Assembly (NCBI GenBank): GCA_002009975.1
Contig: MTLP01000001.1
Coordinates: 1-45,442 of the forward strand
Length of the DNA stretch: 45,442 nt
Direction of reading: 5' to 3'
DNA from: Thermococcus sp. JdFR-02
GTDB lineage: Archaea > Methanobacteriota_B > Thermococci > Thermococcales > Thermococcaceae
Below, piece after piece: positions 8,921-18,168 of this stretch. The notes beneath the pieces were generated by a model. The model was not told the DNA's origin. It did not search any database and saw only the letters and a program-made list of their open reading frames with translations. Position 1 is the first letter of the stretch; every line of letters begins with the position of its first letter. Made by a program: the position numbers and the translations under genes.

Positions 8921-11425
8921 TCACCTCTTTAACAAATCTTGAGCACCTTGAGTTCCAAATATAGCAACAGCCGTTTGATTGTCAAGGAAGAAATACACAT
9001 TACTCAGATCTTCTTGAGAAACTACTCCATAGGAGATACCATAAACCCTGTACCCCTGTACTTGAGCGGTTGCATCATTTGCAAAGTAGTATTTTAGGAA
9101 GTAATAGTCGAAGCTTGTTTGGTTTTCTTCTAAGTTTATGTTTAAGCTATATACAAGGTTAAACAGCTTTTCGTCATACGCAGTATTGGGTATCATGAAA
9201 CTCACTAAGCCTATCGGATAATAGCTGTTTCCAAATTTTAAACCAAATTCATCCTGCATTTGTCTTGCCAGCTGTTCATAAGCATCATGATTTACAGTAC
9301 TTCCCTCTAGGCGTTCAAAGAATGAAACTCCGCTGTAAATACCAAAATATCTGTTGTCTGAAAGGCATTCTATAAATGGTTGAATATCATAGGCTCTTGA
9401 AGCGGCATAGCCGCCACTTGGTGTAGGTGGGGTGTATTGTTCTATATCATTCTCTGTTTTCATAGGAGATGTTATGTATATCCCACTAAAGTTAGTTGAA
9501 TCTTCTAAGGAGATTCCGTTTAAGTCAGGATACTTGCGCACAAATAGAAAATCATAGTAAGTTTTTCTCGCTTTTCTCTCGCTATCTGTTACGAGATAGA
9601 TGTATTTCAAAGGAGGATCAAACAGTCTTGGATAGTAATCATCATTGCTCCAGCTGTCTGTTATGTCCCTAAACTTGGCATCAGAGAATATCAAGCCCTG
9701 AACCACTATACTCTCATATATGTGGAAAGTTTTGACATCTGATCTGCCGATAGTATAGGTAAGGAAACTCCACCAAGGTCTGTGAACGGCTAATCCCTGA
9801 CCATTTGTACCGTAATCATCCGTGAACAAAAGCTTTAAGCCACTGCTGTCCTCTATTCCAATACCACTGTCCCAATCCCTGTTCTTTGCCGCCTTCATTC
9901 TAAACCTTACCGCAAATGAACCATCGTAGTTTATTTGATTCTTAGTTTTAACAACCTCAACTTCGTTCCCACCATTAATGACAAGCTCTCCATTGATTAC
10001 ACTTGGATTTTGGTCAACTTTCACCCATTTATCATTCCACGTTCCATCTTCCCAGTCATCAAAGAATATGAAGACACTATCTCCATCTCCTTTGGTTGTC
10101 ACACCTGAACCAAAGTATATTGAGTAAGTTTTTGACTGTCCAGCATTCAAAGAATCCCTAATCCAAATCAGAGCTTTTTTGTTAGTTGCATCCCAATACT
10201 CTATCCAGAAAGGTATCCTAGTTCCGCTTGTGTCATAAATGTCAATAGCGGCTTTGATCTTATAGATATCGCTTCCTTCTGTTTGGGTATTTGAAAATAG
10301 GAAATTAAGAACCTGAACTGTGAGGTCTTTTGACGTTGAAAGCAATATTGGAATTTGATAGTCAGCTAAATTCTGTCCAACATCGTTCCTAACGGTAATG
10401 TTGAGCCTATACTCAAGAGACGTGTTTGCCCAATTTGCTGTTCCTCCTCCACCGCTGGCATTTCCAAAAACTAAAACCCCTCTATCTCCCTCATCAAAAA
10501 CATCAGCTGGGGAAGTTTCAACCCCATTTAGTGTAGTGTTCACGATAACGTTATCTAATGTCGCACTTGGCTCATTTTCCAAGACATATCCCTTTGCAAG
10601 GGCACTTCCATCGGTAGGATACGTCTTTCCAAAGTATATCTCTGTAGTATCAACATCCCTCGATAACAGCCCGACAACGACTTGAGTGGTACCACTGCCA
10701 TTGCCTTCCAAGACTTTGAAAGGTCTATCCAACAATTCTGGAAAACTGTAATCACAAGCTTTTACCGAGCGATAATATCTACCCCCTGTTAGGGCTGAAA
10801 AAATTGGATCTTCTATGTTTTGCAAACTTACAATGGAATATAAATATCCATCCTCTGGAATTGAGCCAGTATACACAATCTTACCAGAAACGTCTCTAAT
10901 AGTAACATTTGGTATTTTAGCCTTTATGATAACCCTAAAAGAATCCAAAGGAGCTACAATTATCTCTATGTTATTCAAAATATCATTCACACTTGGATAG
11001 ATTGTAAAACCCTGCTTATTCAGCTCTTGAGTTAAATTGATCAGCCACCTCTTAATAGTTTGGTCTCCCATAATCCTTTGTGGATTATATCCAGTTAAGC
11101 TTGAAGAATTCCCAGTTAATATTAAATCTCTGATGGTGTTGTTTACCATATAATTTGGATCCACAAAGTCACCAGTATATGACACGTAATCAACCACAGT
11201 TATGATAGCCCTCTTACCCGAAATTTCTAAAGTATTCTGAAAATCTAAATCAAGATATGAAATTGTTCTATATGTTCTCTCAGCTTGTGTTCTTATACTT
11301 TGAGCGTGGAGAATTTGAGATGAGACGTCTTCATAAGTAGCCAAAAGCAGCACTAAGGGAATCAGGAGGAGCAGGACAAAAGAGTTTAGGAAGAATCCCT
11401 TTCTTCTCACTATTCTTCCCTCCAC
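8921..11425 (-). CDS. large surface protein with DUF2341-type domain
   Basis: 834 residues. One N-terminal membrane anchor (FLNSFVLLLLIPLVLLLATY, about residues 12-31) is preceded by basic residues, and the rest is predicted outside the cell. The DUF2341-type beta-sandwich spans roughly residues 335-465 (NITVRNDVGQNLADYQIPI, then FWIEYWDATNKKALIWI). DUF2341 is often found in archaeal surface proteins and may bind ligands such as carbohydrates. A further beta-rich segment and a C-terminal region follow. The N-terminus resembles prepilin-like anchors of its neighbours but lacks their Q-x-S-x-E motif. It overlaps the preceding gene by 16 bases. Confidence 0.8.
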   Translation of the reverse strand: MEGRIVRRKGFFLNSFVLLLLIPLVLLLATYEDVSSQILHAQSIRTQAERTYRTISYLDLDFQNTLEISGKRAIITVVDYVSYTGDFVDPNYMVNNTIRDLILTGNSSSLTGYNPQRIMGDQTIKRWLINLTQELNKQGFTIYPSVNDILNNIEIIVAPLDSFRVIIKAKIPNVTIRDVSGKIVYTGSIPEDGYLYSIVSLQNIEDPIFSALTGGRYYRSVKACDYSFPELLDRPFKVLEGNGSGTTQVVVGLLSRDVDTTEIYFGKTYPTDGSALAKGYVLENEPSATLDNVIVNTTLNGVETSPADVFDEGDRGVLVFGNASGGGGTANWANTSLEYRLNITVRNDVGQNLADYQIPILLSTSKDLTVQVLNFLFSNTQTEGSDIYKIKAAIDIYDTSGTRIPFWIEYWDATNKKALIWIRDSLNAGQSKTYSIYFGSGVTTKGDGDSVFIFFDDWEDGTWNDKWVKVDQNPSVINGELVINGGNEVEVVKTKNQINYDGSFAVRFRMKAAKNRDWDSGIGIEDSSGLKLLFTDDYGTNGQGLAVHRPWWSFLTYTIGRSDVKTFHIYESIVVQGLIFSDAKFRDITDSWSNDDYYPRLFDPPLKYIYLVTDSERKARKTYYDFLFVRKYPDLNGISLEDSTNFSGIYITSPMKTENDIEQYTPPTPSGGYAASRAYDIQPFIECLSDNRYFGIYSGVSFFERLEGSTVNHDAYEQLARQMQDEFGLKFGNSYYPIGLVSFMIPNTAYDEKLFNLVYSLNINLEENQTSFDYYFLKYYFANDATAQVQGYRVYGISYGVVSQEDLSNVYFFLDNQTAVAIFGTQGAQDLLKR

Positions 11426-13506
11426 ACTCTGAGAGTTATTGTTATAGGTTCAAAAAGCTTGGGTATATTTCCCATGTTGGCAAAGCTCATTTGTATTCCA
11501 GAAGTTAGATTAACGTCAATTGGATTTGTTAAAGAACCATCGTAAGGTATTGATGTCCATTCATTTGGATTGACATCATTTTCATAGTTCAATCTGTTAA
11601 ACAGCCTTAGAATTGCATCATCAACAGCATAAGTTGTCGGAGCTAATGAATCAACTGTTATGTTGCTATAGGGAGACTCTCCAACTAATATCTGTCTCTC
11701 ATAAGTATTTTCTCCATCACTGTACCAATAAGTTAGGTTATATCCTTTATAGATTGGATAACCCTGAAGAAGCTTTGGAAAAACATCCCCGTAACCTACA
11801 TATCCCTGAATGAAGTATTTAATGATTCCCCTTGTGTCGCCATTTCTAACATATGAACCTCCACCCACCATCTTTATTTCAAAGTTGTTTGTCTGTCCTG
11901 GAACCATCATCCAATCGTAAAGCTTAGTATATGCTACTCTAATAGCGTACCTTCCAAGGGGACCGCTGTAAAACTTTTGGTTGTTCTCCCAAAGCTCTTG
12001 GGTTGTAGAACCACTAAATGTGTAACCTACCCAGAAGTCAGCATACCAAGGAGTGCTGTTTTGTGGAAGATCATATGTTACCTGCAAGCCTCTCCCATTA
12101 TATGTTACTCTGCTATCTCCATAGGGGAAATAGATTGAAAGGGGAATGCTGTACTGGGTTGTAACGGTTTTTGAAACATAGTTGATTCTAAGATATGAAT
12201 CGGGGTAGCCATATAACATTCTCTGCCTGTTAGCAGCATCATTATAGGTGTCACCTTCATAATACCAATAACCGCCAGAATAATATGCATCAAAGCCTAC
12301 AACAAAATCAAAAACCATCTTACTCAAATCATCATAAGAAACACCCAGATTATTCAGTGCTGTCCTTATTTCACTATCCGTGAATTCAACAATAGCATCT
12401 CCATTGGTGTTTCCATTCTTTGTGTACAATAACGTTAAGTCTCCTCCAAATCCATAATAGAGTCTCACTTTACCAACATTCCTAACCTTAAATCTCATGC
12501 TTATGGATGTTATATTCCCAGGCACAAAATTTTCAAATAAATACATAAAACCTGTTCTTTTTGATATGACGTCATAAACCTTAATAATGTCAAGATCTTC
12601 CACGCTCAAAGAACTTGTTTCATACTTTATGTATAATGTTGTACCACTTGCCGAGCCTATTTCGCTTCCCCAAAGAATTCCTCCATATGAAAATACCAGC
12701 TTTATATTGTTCTCTCCACCTGAGAGATACGATGCCAAGTCGTCTCTATTTATTTCACCATATTCCCAGTCAACAAATTTGCCGTTTATGTATAAAGTAA
12801 TCCTTTCCCCTTGTCTGCTAACAAATTTCCCATCTGCACTTAATATGTTAGCATCGCTTGGCAAGGTTATATTCCTGCTAATCGTAAGTTCATTTATTCC
12901 ATTATCAGACCCTGCTGAAACCCTCATCCATCCATAGAGCTCTTTTCTGATAGTTTCAACTTTTGTTAAGTAAGCTCTCGCCATATACCCCCTTGGTGTT
13001 TGATTGTACGCATAGCCGCTCAAAACTAAAGTTGCTGGAGAAACATCTTTAGCTTTCGAATAATCACTTCCGACTTTCCTCAAATATGGACTCGTATAAT
13101 TATTTATCAAAAGCTCATAGTTGTAATCCTTTAACGTTCTGTTCAATACATATCCCAAAATTACCTCTGCTTTATGGGTTAAATTCTTAGAAGGATATAG
13201 AGGATCGGTAGCCCAATAGGTCGCAACAATCTCTAATGGGGACATGTCCTCATTTACCAGCTCAGAAAGTAATAATGGGTCACTTCCACTCTTCCATTCC
13301 TCAATTCTCTCCTGAGGAACTAAATCTCTTAAGCTAACAGTTCTTAATGTAGTTAATGTATCCTCGGCTACATATTTATCTTGCTCTCTAAGATAAGTTG
13401 AATAAACCTCTGTGTTGCTCTCTATTATAACGATGCTCGTAACAAATATGCTTACCAAAAGCAGGGAAAGTAATGCGTCTAATGTGAAAACATATCCCCT
13501 TCTCAT
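11410..13506 (-). CDS. pilin-like large surface protein
   Basis: 698 residues. The N-terminus MRRGYVFTLDALLSLLLVSIF has a short basic lead, a Gly, an acidic residue five positions later and then a hydrophobic helix, matching a type IV-prepilin-like signal with processing after Gly. The extracellular part is rich in Tyr, Ser, Thr, Asn and beta structure with many N-glycosylation sequons. Its start overlaps the stop of the gene upstream by four bases (ATGA). I infer a minor pilin or adhesive tip-type component; no enzymatic motif is seen. Confidence 0.78.
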   Translation of the reverse strand: MRRGYVFTLDALLSLLLVSIFVTSIVIIESNTEVYSTYLREQDKYVAEDTLTTLRTVSLRDLVPQERIEEWKSGSDPLLLSELVNEDMSPLEIVATYWATDPLYPSKNLTHKAEVILGYVLNRTLKDYNYELLINNYTSPYLRKVGSDYSKAKDVSPATLVLSGYAYNQTPRGYMARAYLTKVETIRKELYGWMRVSAGSDNGINELTISRNITLPSDANILSADGKFVSRQGERITLYINGKFVDWEYGEINRDDLASYLSGGENNIKLVFSYGGILWGSEIGSASGTTLYIKYETSSLSVEDLDIIKVYDVISKRTGFMYLFENFVPGNITSISMRFKVRNVGKVRLYYGFGGDLTLLYTKNGNTNGDAIVEFTDSEIRTALNNLGVSYDDLSKMVFDFVVGFDAYYSGGYWYYEGDTYNDAANRQRMLYGYPDSYLRINYVSKTVTTQYSIPLSIYFPYGDSRVTYNGRGLQVTYDLPQNSTPWYADFWVGYTFSGSTTQELWENNQKFYSGPLGRYAIRVAYTKLYDWMMVPGQTNNFEIKMVGGGSYVRNGDTRGIIKYFIQGYVGYGDVFPKLLQGYPIYKGYNLTYWYSDGENTYERQILVGESPYSNITVDSLAPTTYAVDDAILRLFNRLNYENDVNPNEWTSIPYDGSLTNPIDVNLTSGIQMSFANMGNIPKLFEPITITLRVWREE

Positions 13507-14903
13507 CTGTCATCCCATACCCAAAGCTTTACTTTAATCGGCTCAAACTTTGGTTCTAAGAGCAATCCAATGTTGTTTAAGTCTGTTAAAGTAACGCTGC
13601 TAAAGAATGTTTCATAAAGCCAGATTTCTACAATCTTTGCACCGTTTTCTGAATCGAATTGTCCAAAGATGTCACTCCATGGAATTCTTACAGTTGTTGT
13701 ATTTCCCCTATAAACTTTCGTGATGTTTTGATTCCCCGTTTTCCAGTGTAAAATACCCACAACATTTGAAGATGCATTGCTCTTGTATACTAAAAGCCCT
13801 TTTACCAAGCTTCCATCCAAAATCACAAATGTTACGTTTCCACTCTCATCACTTGGCACGTCTATTTTTAAGTATGAGTAACTCGGGACATTTTGCTTTA
13901 ATTTCCCAGCCATTAATTCTTTAGTCGAGCTTTGATTAATGTGTACAGTTTGGTTATAAATTAGTTTAGCAACAACAAAGCTCCTTTCTTGGTATTCGAT
14001 CCAAGGAGAACGATCTTTTGAAGCCTCTATTATTGCACTATTTTCCACAAGCGTTCCATTTATCATCACAATGCTGAAAGTTGCATTTGTAAGGTCGATT
14101 GGATATGTGAAGTTTTGGGAGAGTGTGAGGGTTCCCTGGGTGTAGCCGCTGGCTATTATGGCAACTTGTCCCTTTCCACTAACGTGGAGTTCTCCATTAT
14201 CATATGTAGCCTGCAAATTTGAAGTCCTTCCAGTAACGTAAACTTCTATATAGGAATATGCATCAATTTGATATTTCTCTTCGATCGTTCCTTTTTTTGC
14301 ATATATCCATATGTCCTGCAGTGCTTTAAAGGCCAATACACTGCCCACCTCTAAATCATAGGGTTGAGGTCTCTCAAGCAGAGGTTCTCCATTTAAAGTT
14401 ACATTAGTTGCGCTGAATGCTTCATTTCCAACCTGGTCCCCAGCTATGAAAATATTAACTTGATTTTCCCCATCTCCAAGGGTAATGTAGATATCCGTGG
14501 GAAAACTTCCGCTGATATTGATATCTTTCTTTAGCAGATAGAACTCCAATTGAAAGTCTTTCCAATAACTTAGGTTGAAGAGACTGTTTTTAATCCTGGG
14601 AGAATCTTTGGAGGAGTTTAGGGTTAAGAGCTTATCATAATCCAGAGCATTTGAATACTCAGAACTTCTTAGTCCCAAAACCTTCAACCCTTCGATATCA
14701 TCTTCCCAGTTTTCAGGATAACCTGGGCTTTTGGTCAATACATCAAGCATATTATTCGCAATGTTTGCCCTATCATACCATTCAATTAGATTTAGAATGT
14801 CAGCTTTGATAATGTCTCCCGTATTTAATATTATCCCAATAATCATGATGATTAGGATCAACGAAAGTAGGGCATCTACGGATAAGATTTGAGCCCTCCT
14901 CAT
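13503..14903 (-). CDS. pilin-like surface protein
   Basis: 466 residues. The N-terminus MRRAQILSVDALLSLILIIMI combines basic residues, an A-Q junction, an acidic residue at +5 and a hydrophobic helix, as in archaeal prepilin-like proteins. The remainder is extracellular, beta-rich and has many N-x-S/T sites. Four-base overlaps with both neighbours show tight translational coupling. It is paralogous in layout, but not closely in sequence, to the protein encoded next (11410-13506). Confidence 0.78.
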   Translation of the reverse strand: MRRAQILSVDALLSLILIIMIIGIILNTGDIIKADILNLIEWYDRANIANNMLDVLTKSPGYPENWEDDIEGLKVLGLRSSEYSNALDYDKLLTLNSSKDSPRIKNSLFNLSYWKDFQLEFYLLKKDINISGSFPTDIYITLGDGENQVNIFIAGDQVGNEAFSATNVTLNGEPLLERPQPYDLEVGSVLAFKALQDIWIYAKKGTIEEKYQIDAYSYIEVYVTGRTSNLQATYDNGELHVSGKGQVAIIASGYTQGTLTLSQNFTYPIDLTNATFSIVMINGTLVENSAIIEASKDRSPWIEYQERSFVVAKLIYNQTVHINQSSTKELMAGKLKQNVPSYSYLKIDVPSDESGNVTFVILDGSLVKGLLVYKSNASSNVVGILHWKTGNQNITKVYRGNTTTVRIPWSDIFGQFDSENGAKIVEIWLYETFFSSVTLTDLNNIGLLLEPKFEPIKVKLWVWDDR

Positions 14904-15373
14904 CTCTCAACCCTCACGTTTATTCTCACTATTGTATCGTCATAGAAGAGGGTTCCATTAATTTTAACAAAGTTCATTTTTGTTATAAGCTCTTCTTCAA
15001 TAAAAGTTTCTATGCTCTCTGCAAGCGTTTCATTGTTTATACTTGAATAGGGTGTTGATATCAAGATAGAGATGTTTAATTCATTATCATTTTGCACAAG
15101 ATTAAGCCTAACAACTCTTAAACGCGGATTTTGGCCATCTAAAGACATCAATATGCTGTTCAAAGTTGAATAGGGATATTTGTCTGAAAAGACACCAGTA
15201 TTTAAATAATCGCAGGCATGAGAAGCGGAAGCTCTAACATAGCTAACTACCGAAATAATCTTATTTTCTTCAAAATAGCTTGGGGTAAGTAATGCCACTA
15301 CCATTAGTATCAGGATAAATATGAATAGCATTTCTATAGCGCTCTGGGCTTTTTTACCCTTCAACTTTAACAT
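14900..15373 (-). CDS. class III signal peptide pilin-like protein
   Basis: 157 residues from the ATG at 15373, chosen because AGGGAT lies four to five bases upstream; two earlier in-frame starts lack a site. The N-terminus MLKLKGKKAQSAIEMLFIFI contains the Q-S-x-I-E core of archaeal class III signal peptides (DUF361-type), predicted to be cut after the Ala before Gln. A short extracellular domain follows. Size suits a major or minor pilin subunit. Confidence 0.82.
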   Translation of the reverse strand: MLKLKGKKAQSAIEMLFIFILILMVVALLTPSYFEENKIISVVSYVRASASHACDYLNTGVFSDKYPYSTLNSILMSLDGQNPRLRVVRLNLVQNDNELNISILISTPYSSINNETLAESIETFIEEELITKMNFVKINGTLFYDDTIVRINVRVER

Positions 15374-15782
15374 AAAGCATCCCTTCATTCTCATCATAAT
15401 AAGCTACGAGCCAAAACTCCTCTTCACTGCTTAAGGTTACATTGGAAGTATATAATGGGACGGTTGAATTCCTTACAATCCAAAAGCTCCTGCCATTTAC
15501 ACTCGCATTTACGGTGATTGTATTTTCTGTTCCATTGAATATTACCCTAATACTACCCCCATCCAAATTTGGAGCAATCTCTTTTATCTTATACCCTCTA
15601 CCAGTCGCATAAACCTTGCTCACATGATCAGAAAGCGATATTGAAAATATCTTAACATTAGTTAATACATCAAGTTCTTCAGAATGGGAAATTTCAGTAG
15701 TAGCTAAGTAGGTGAGGTTTGTAATAGTCACGATTATCATCAACACAGCAAACATCAAATCTATGCTAAGCTGTCCCCTCAT
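15354..15782 (-). CDS. class III signal peptide pilin-like protein
   Basis: 142 residues. MRGQLSIDLMFAVLMIIVTI has the class III core (G-Q-x-S-x-D), with Asp replacing the usual Glu, followed by the hydrophobic assembly helix. A compact beta-rich domain makes up the rest. The 3' end overlaps the next gene by 20 bases, and the upstream gene ends two bases before its ATG, so these are co-translated. Confidence 0.82.
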   Translation of the reverse strand: MRGQLSIDLMFAVLMIIVTITNLTYLATTEISHSEELDVLTNVKIFSISLSDHVSKVYATGRGYKIKEIAPNLDGGSIRVIFNGTENTITVNASVNGRSFWIVRNSTVPLYTSNVTLSSEEEFWLVAYYDENEGMLYVKVEG

Positions 15783-15784
15783 AT

Positions 15785-16414
15785 CTACCCACCAGGGTTA
15801 ATGTTTATCCTTAACTCGCTAGAAGTTATATTAAACGTCCACATTTCATTCCTATCTGGATTCCATTCAACTACTATCTTTACTTTGTTAGGAAGTTGAG
15901 TTGCATTCAAAACTATTCCATAATAGGTATTGCTTCCTGAAGTTACACTTCCGCTTGGATCATAAGCTGTTGGATCATTCAAGGTTTTTGCATATAATGA
16001 GAGTGCCCTAAAGACATTTTTCTTAATGGTACCATTATCCGCGAAATACAACTTACGGGTTGTGCTGTCCACTATTGCTACGTAAGTGTAATTTGACTGG
16101 TAACTTATGAAAATTTGAGGAGTTCCTGTCATGTTGAAAGCTTTTTTTAGTGAATCACTATTTCTTAAGTATCTCAATGTGACATAGGTTGTTGCTTTAG
16201 AACCTGAGCCTTGAGCATAAACTTGAGAGATTGTGTTGGAAATAGAGTTTGCAAAGCTTCTAGCCTCTAAACTAGCATCCACCCTCAAAAGTTCAACAGC
16301 TTGAGATTCTTGGGTGAATGTTACGTTGCTGAGAGAATAAGCTAACATCATGAGTATTATGCTGAATATGAACATAAATTCCAGGGAAATTTGACCTTTT
16401 TTCATAATCCTCAC
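15785..16414 (-). CDS. class III signal peptide pilin-like protein, probable major subunit candidate
   Basis: 209 residues. MRIMKKGQISLEFMFIFSII carries the canonical archaeal class III motif K-G-Q-x-S-x-E-F, predicted to be processed between Gly and Gln by a prepilin peptidase. The following 25-residue helix would form the filament core. This is the best match to the motif in the operon and the first pilin gene in transcription order, so it may be the main subunit, which is inference. A 41-base gap separates it from the membrane protein gene upstream. Confidence 0.85.
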   Translation of the reverse strand: MRIMKKGQISLEFMFIFSIILMMLAYSLSNVTFTQESQAVELLRVDASLEARSFANSISNTISQVYAQGSGSKATTYVTLRYLRNSDSLKKAFNMTGTPQIFISYQSNYTYVAIVDSTTRKLYFADNGTIKKNVFRALSLYAKTLNDPTAYDPSGSVTSGSNTYYGIVLNATQLPNKVKIVVEWNPDRNEMWTFNITSSELRININPGG

Positions 16415-16455
16415 TTCTCAGAATACTATACGGTCAAAAAAGTATTTAATAATTG

Positions 16456-17076
16456 TTATTCACTATTGCTGGTATCTTTCTCATTTTTGACTATTGCAAA
16501 AGTCGTCATGCCAACTCTTCTTATCAAGACTCCAAAATATCCATGGGTGAAGATTTTAAATTTGTACTTATTGCTATCGAGAGAGTGCGTTTTTATCAAT
16601 TGCCTCAGCTCATCTATGAAAAACTGGGTCAATTGGTAGTATCCAAAATCTAGAACTTCCCTCTTGTACCTCTGCAAAAACAAGATCAAAGGTAAAATAC
16701 TAATGCCTAAAATAAACAGAGGTTCATTTAGTAGAACTGAAGCTCCAATGCTTGAAATAAACAGAATTAGTATAAGCAAAATCCCAACATTGACGTAATT
16801 CTTGGTTTTCTTTATGTAACGAACTTTTTTCTCCCATATGTTCAGCAGCGCTGGATTATAGAAATCAAATGCCGTATGCCTCTTTCCTTTTTGAATCCTC
16901 TTTTTAATCAAATCATCCCAATCATCTTCATAATAAATAATCTCTCCCCTGTTTTTTGCTCTCTCAGCATCAAGAGATGAAATTATCCTTATTATATCTT
17001 CAGCACTTTCGTGGGCTATATGCGAATACACCTCTTTTTCATCAAGGTCTAAAGCAACATCTATTGAGTCCTTCAT
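16456..17076 (-). CDS. two-helix membrane protein of the pilin/CetZ operon
   Basis: 206 residues. An acidic cytosolic N-terminus of about 95 residues is followed by a hairpin of two membrane helices (VNVGILLILILFISSIGA and PLFILGISILPLILFLQ). A basic cytosolic C-terminal domain follows. Its ATG overlaps the cetZ stop (ATGA), so the two proteins are made together. A role linking the tubulin-like protein to the membrane is an attractive inference. I do not recognise the family. Confidence 0.75.
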   Translation of the reverse strand: MKDSIDVALDLDEKEVYSHIAHESAEDIIRIISSLDAERAKNRGEIIYYEDDWDDLIKKRIQKGKRHTAFDFYNPALLNIWEKKVRYIKKTKNYVNVGILLILILFISSIGASVLLNEPLFILGISILPLILFLQRYKREVLDFGYYQLTQFFIDELRQLIKTHSLDSNKYKFKIFTHGYFGVLIRRVGMTTFAIVKNEKDTSNSE

Positions 17077-18164
17077 TTAACCCCACCTGCATAAATATCA
17101 TCAAAATCTGGCAATCCGGACAAAAGCTCTGTCTTTTTCGTTTTAGCCTCTTTTTTGGCTTCAATAAAAGATTGGGCATATTTCTTAGCAGTTATCACTA
17201 TATCCTCAATGCTTTTGCTCTCATATATTCCGCTTAATAAAGTCACAACCTCTATTTCCTTCTCCCTCGGATCTGGATAAAAGCCTCTAAAGATCTGTCT
17301 TCCCTTAATTTTGTTTGTTAAGTAGCTTAAAGCATCAAATATCTCATCAGCCCTTAACACATATGGAGGACCGTGTACAGCAACTAAAGCATATAACGCT
17401 GACTCTATGCTCGCATCTAAGTAAAGCCCTTCGTTTTCAAAGGATTTTAGAATCAATCTTGAGAGGTTTTTAACACGAGAAGGTTCTTCCTTTGCATAAC
17501 CAATTGTTGCAAAGCTTCCAAATGCCTTTAGAACAAACTTCAAATCACTCGCATCTAAAGTCTGCTCCCCAGGGACATCGACTAAGCTCAAAAGAGAAGC
17601 TATCCTCTCCACTATCGTGTAGTTTATCTTCTCATAAGCTTTGCTTATATCGTAAGCACTTTCTTTAAGCTTGTTGTTGTCAATTGCTATAATAGAGTCT
17701 GCAATTTTTGAAAGCTTATCTATTGTAATTGCAGCGTTTATCGTAGGTCTTATACCCTCCTCTCTTAGTGGCAGCGCTCCAATAGCAACCACTAAAGAGT
17801 CTGGATATTCACTTTTTAGGGCTTTGGCTAACACAGGGGTTCCTCCAGCACCAGTACCTCCACCAAATCCGAAGGTTAGGAAAAATATATCCACGTCTTC
17901 ATAACCAACTATGGAATCTATTTCCATCATAACTACGTTTAAGTCTCTCCTCATAGCATCTCTTCCTAACACAGGATTTCCATTTACTCCCTTTCCTCCA
18001 ACTATGCTCTCACCAATCAAGATTCTACGCTCATGAGGGATGTGCTTTAAATACTCTAAATCACTCTTTGAAGTGTTTATAGCAATAGCTTCAAAGTCCA
18101 CGAGGGAGAATATGTCTGCAATTTTAGTTCCGCATTGACCGATTCCTATTATTAAAGCCCTCAT
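17073..18164 (-). CDS. cetZ: CetZ-like tubulin/FtsZ superfamily GTPase
   Basis: 363 residues. The tubulin signature loop GGGTGAGG lies at residues 101-108, preceded by the GIGQCGTKIAD nucleotide-binding loop at residues 7-17. The sequence diverges from canonical FtsZ and fits the CetZ group (FtsZ3-type in Thermococcales), which polymerises with GTP and in haloarchaea controls cell shape and motility-related structures. It lacks the long FtsZ C-terminal tail. It sits between a secreted toroid protein (4-base gap) and a membrane protein in an operon of pilin-like genes, pointing to a role in placing a surface apparatus rather than in division. GGTGATGAA precedes the ATG. Confidence 0.88.
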   Translation of the reverse strand: MRALIIGIGQCGTKIADIFSLVDFEAIAINTSKSDLEYLKHIPHERRILIGESIVGGKGVNGNPVLGRDAMRRDLNVVMMEIDSIVGYEDVDIFFLTFGFGGGTGAGGTPVLAKALKSEYPDSLVVAIGALPLREEGIRPTINAAITIDKLSKIADSIIAIDNNKLKESAYDISKAYEKINYTIVERIASLLSLVDVPGEQTLDASDLKFVLKAFGSFATIGYAKEEPSRVKNLSRLILKSFENEGLYLDASIESALYALVAVHGPPYVLRADEIFDALSYLTNKIKGRQIFRGFYPDPREKEIEVVTLLSGIYESKSIEDIVITAKKYAQSFIEAKKEAKTKKTELLSGLPDFDDIYAGGVK

Positions 18165-18168
18165 TTCA

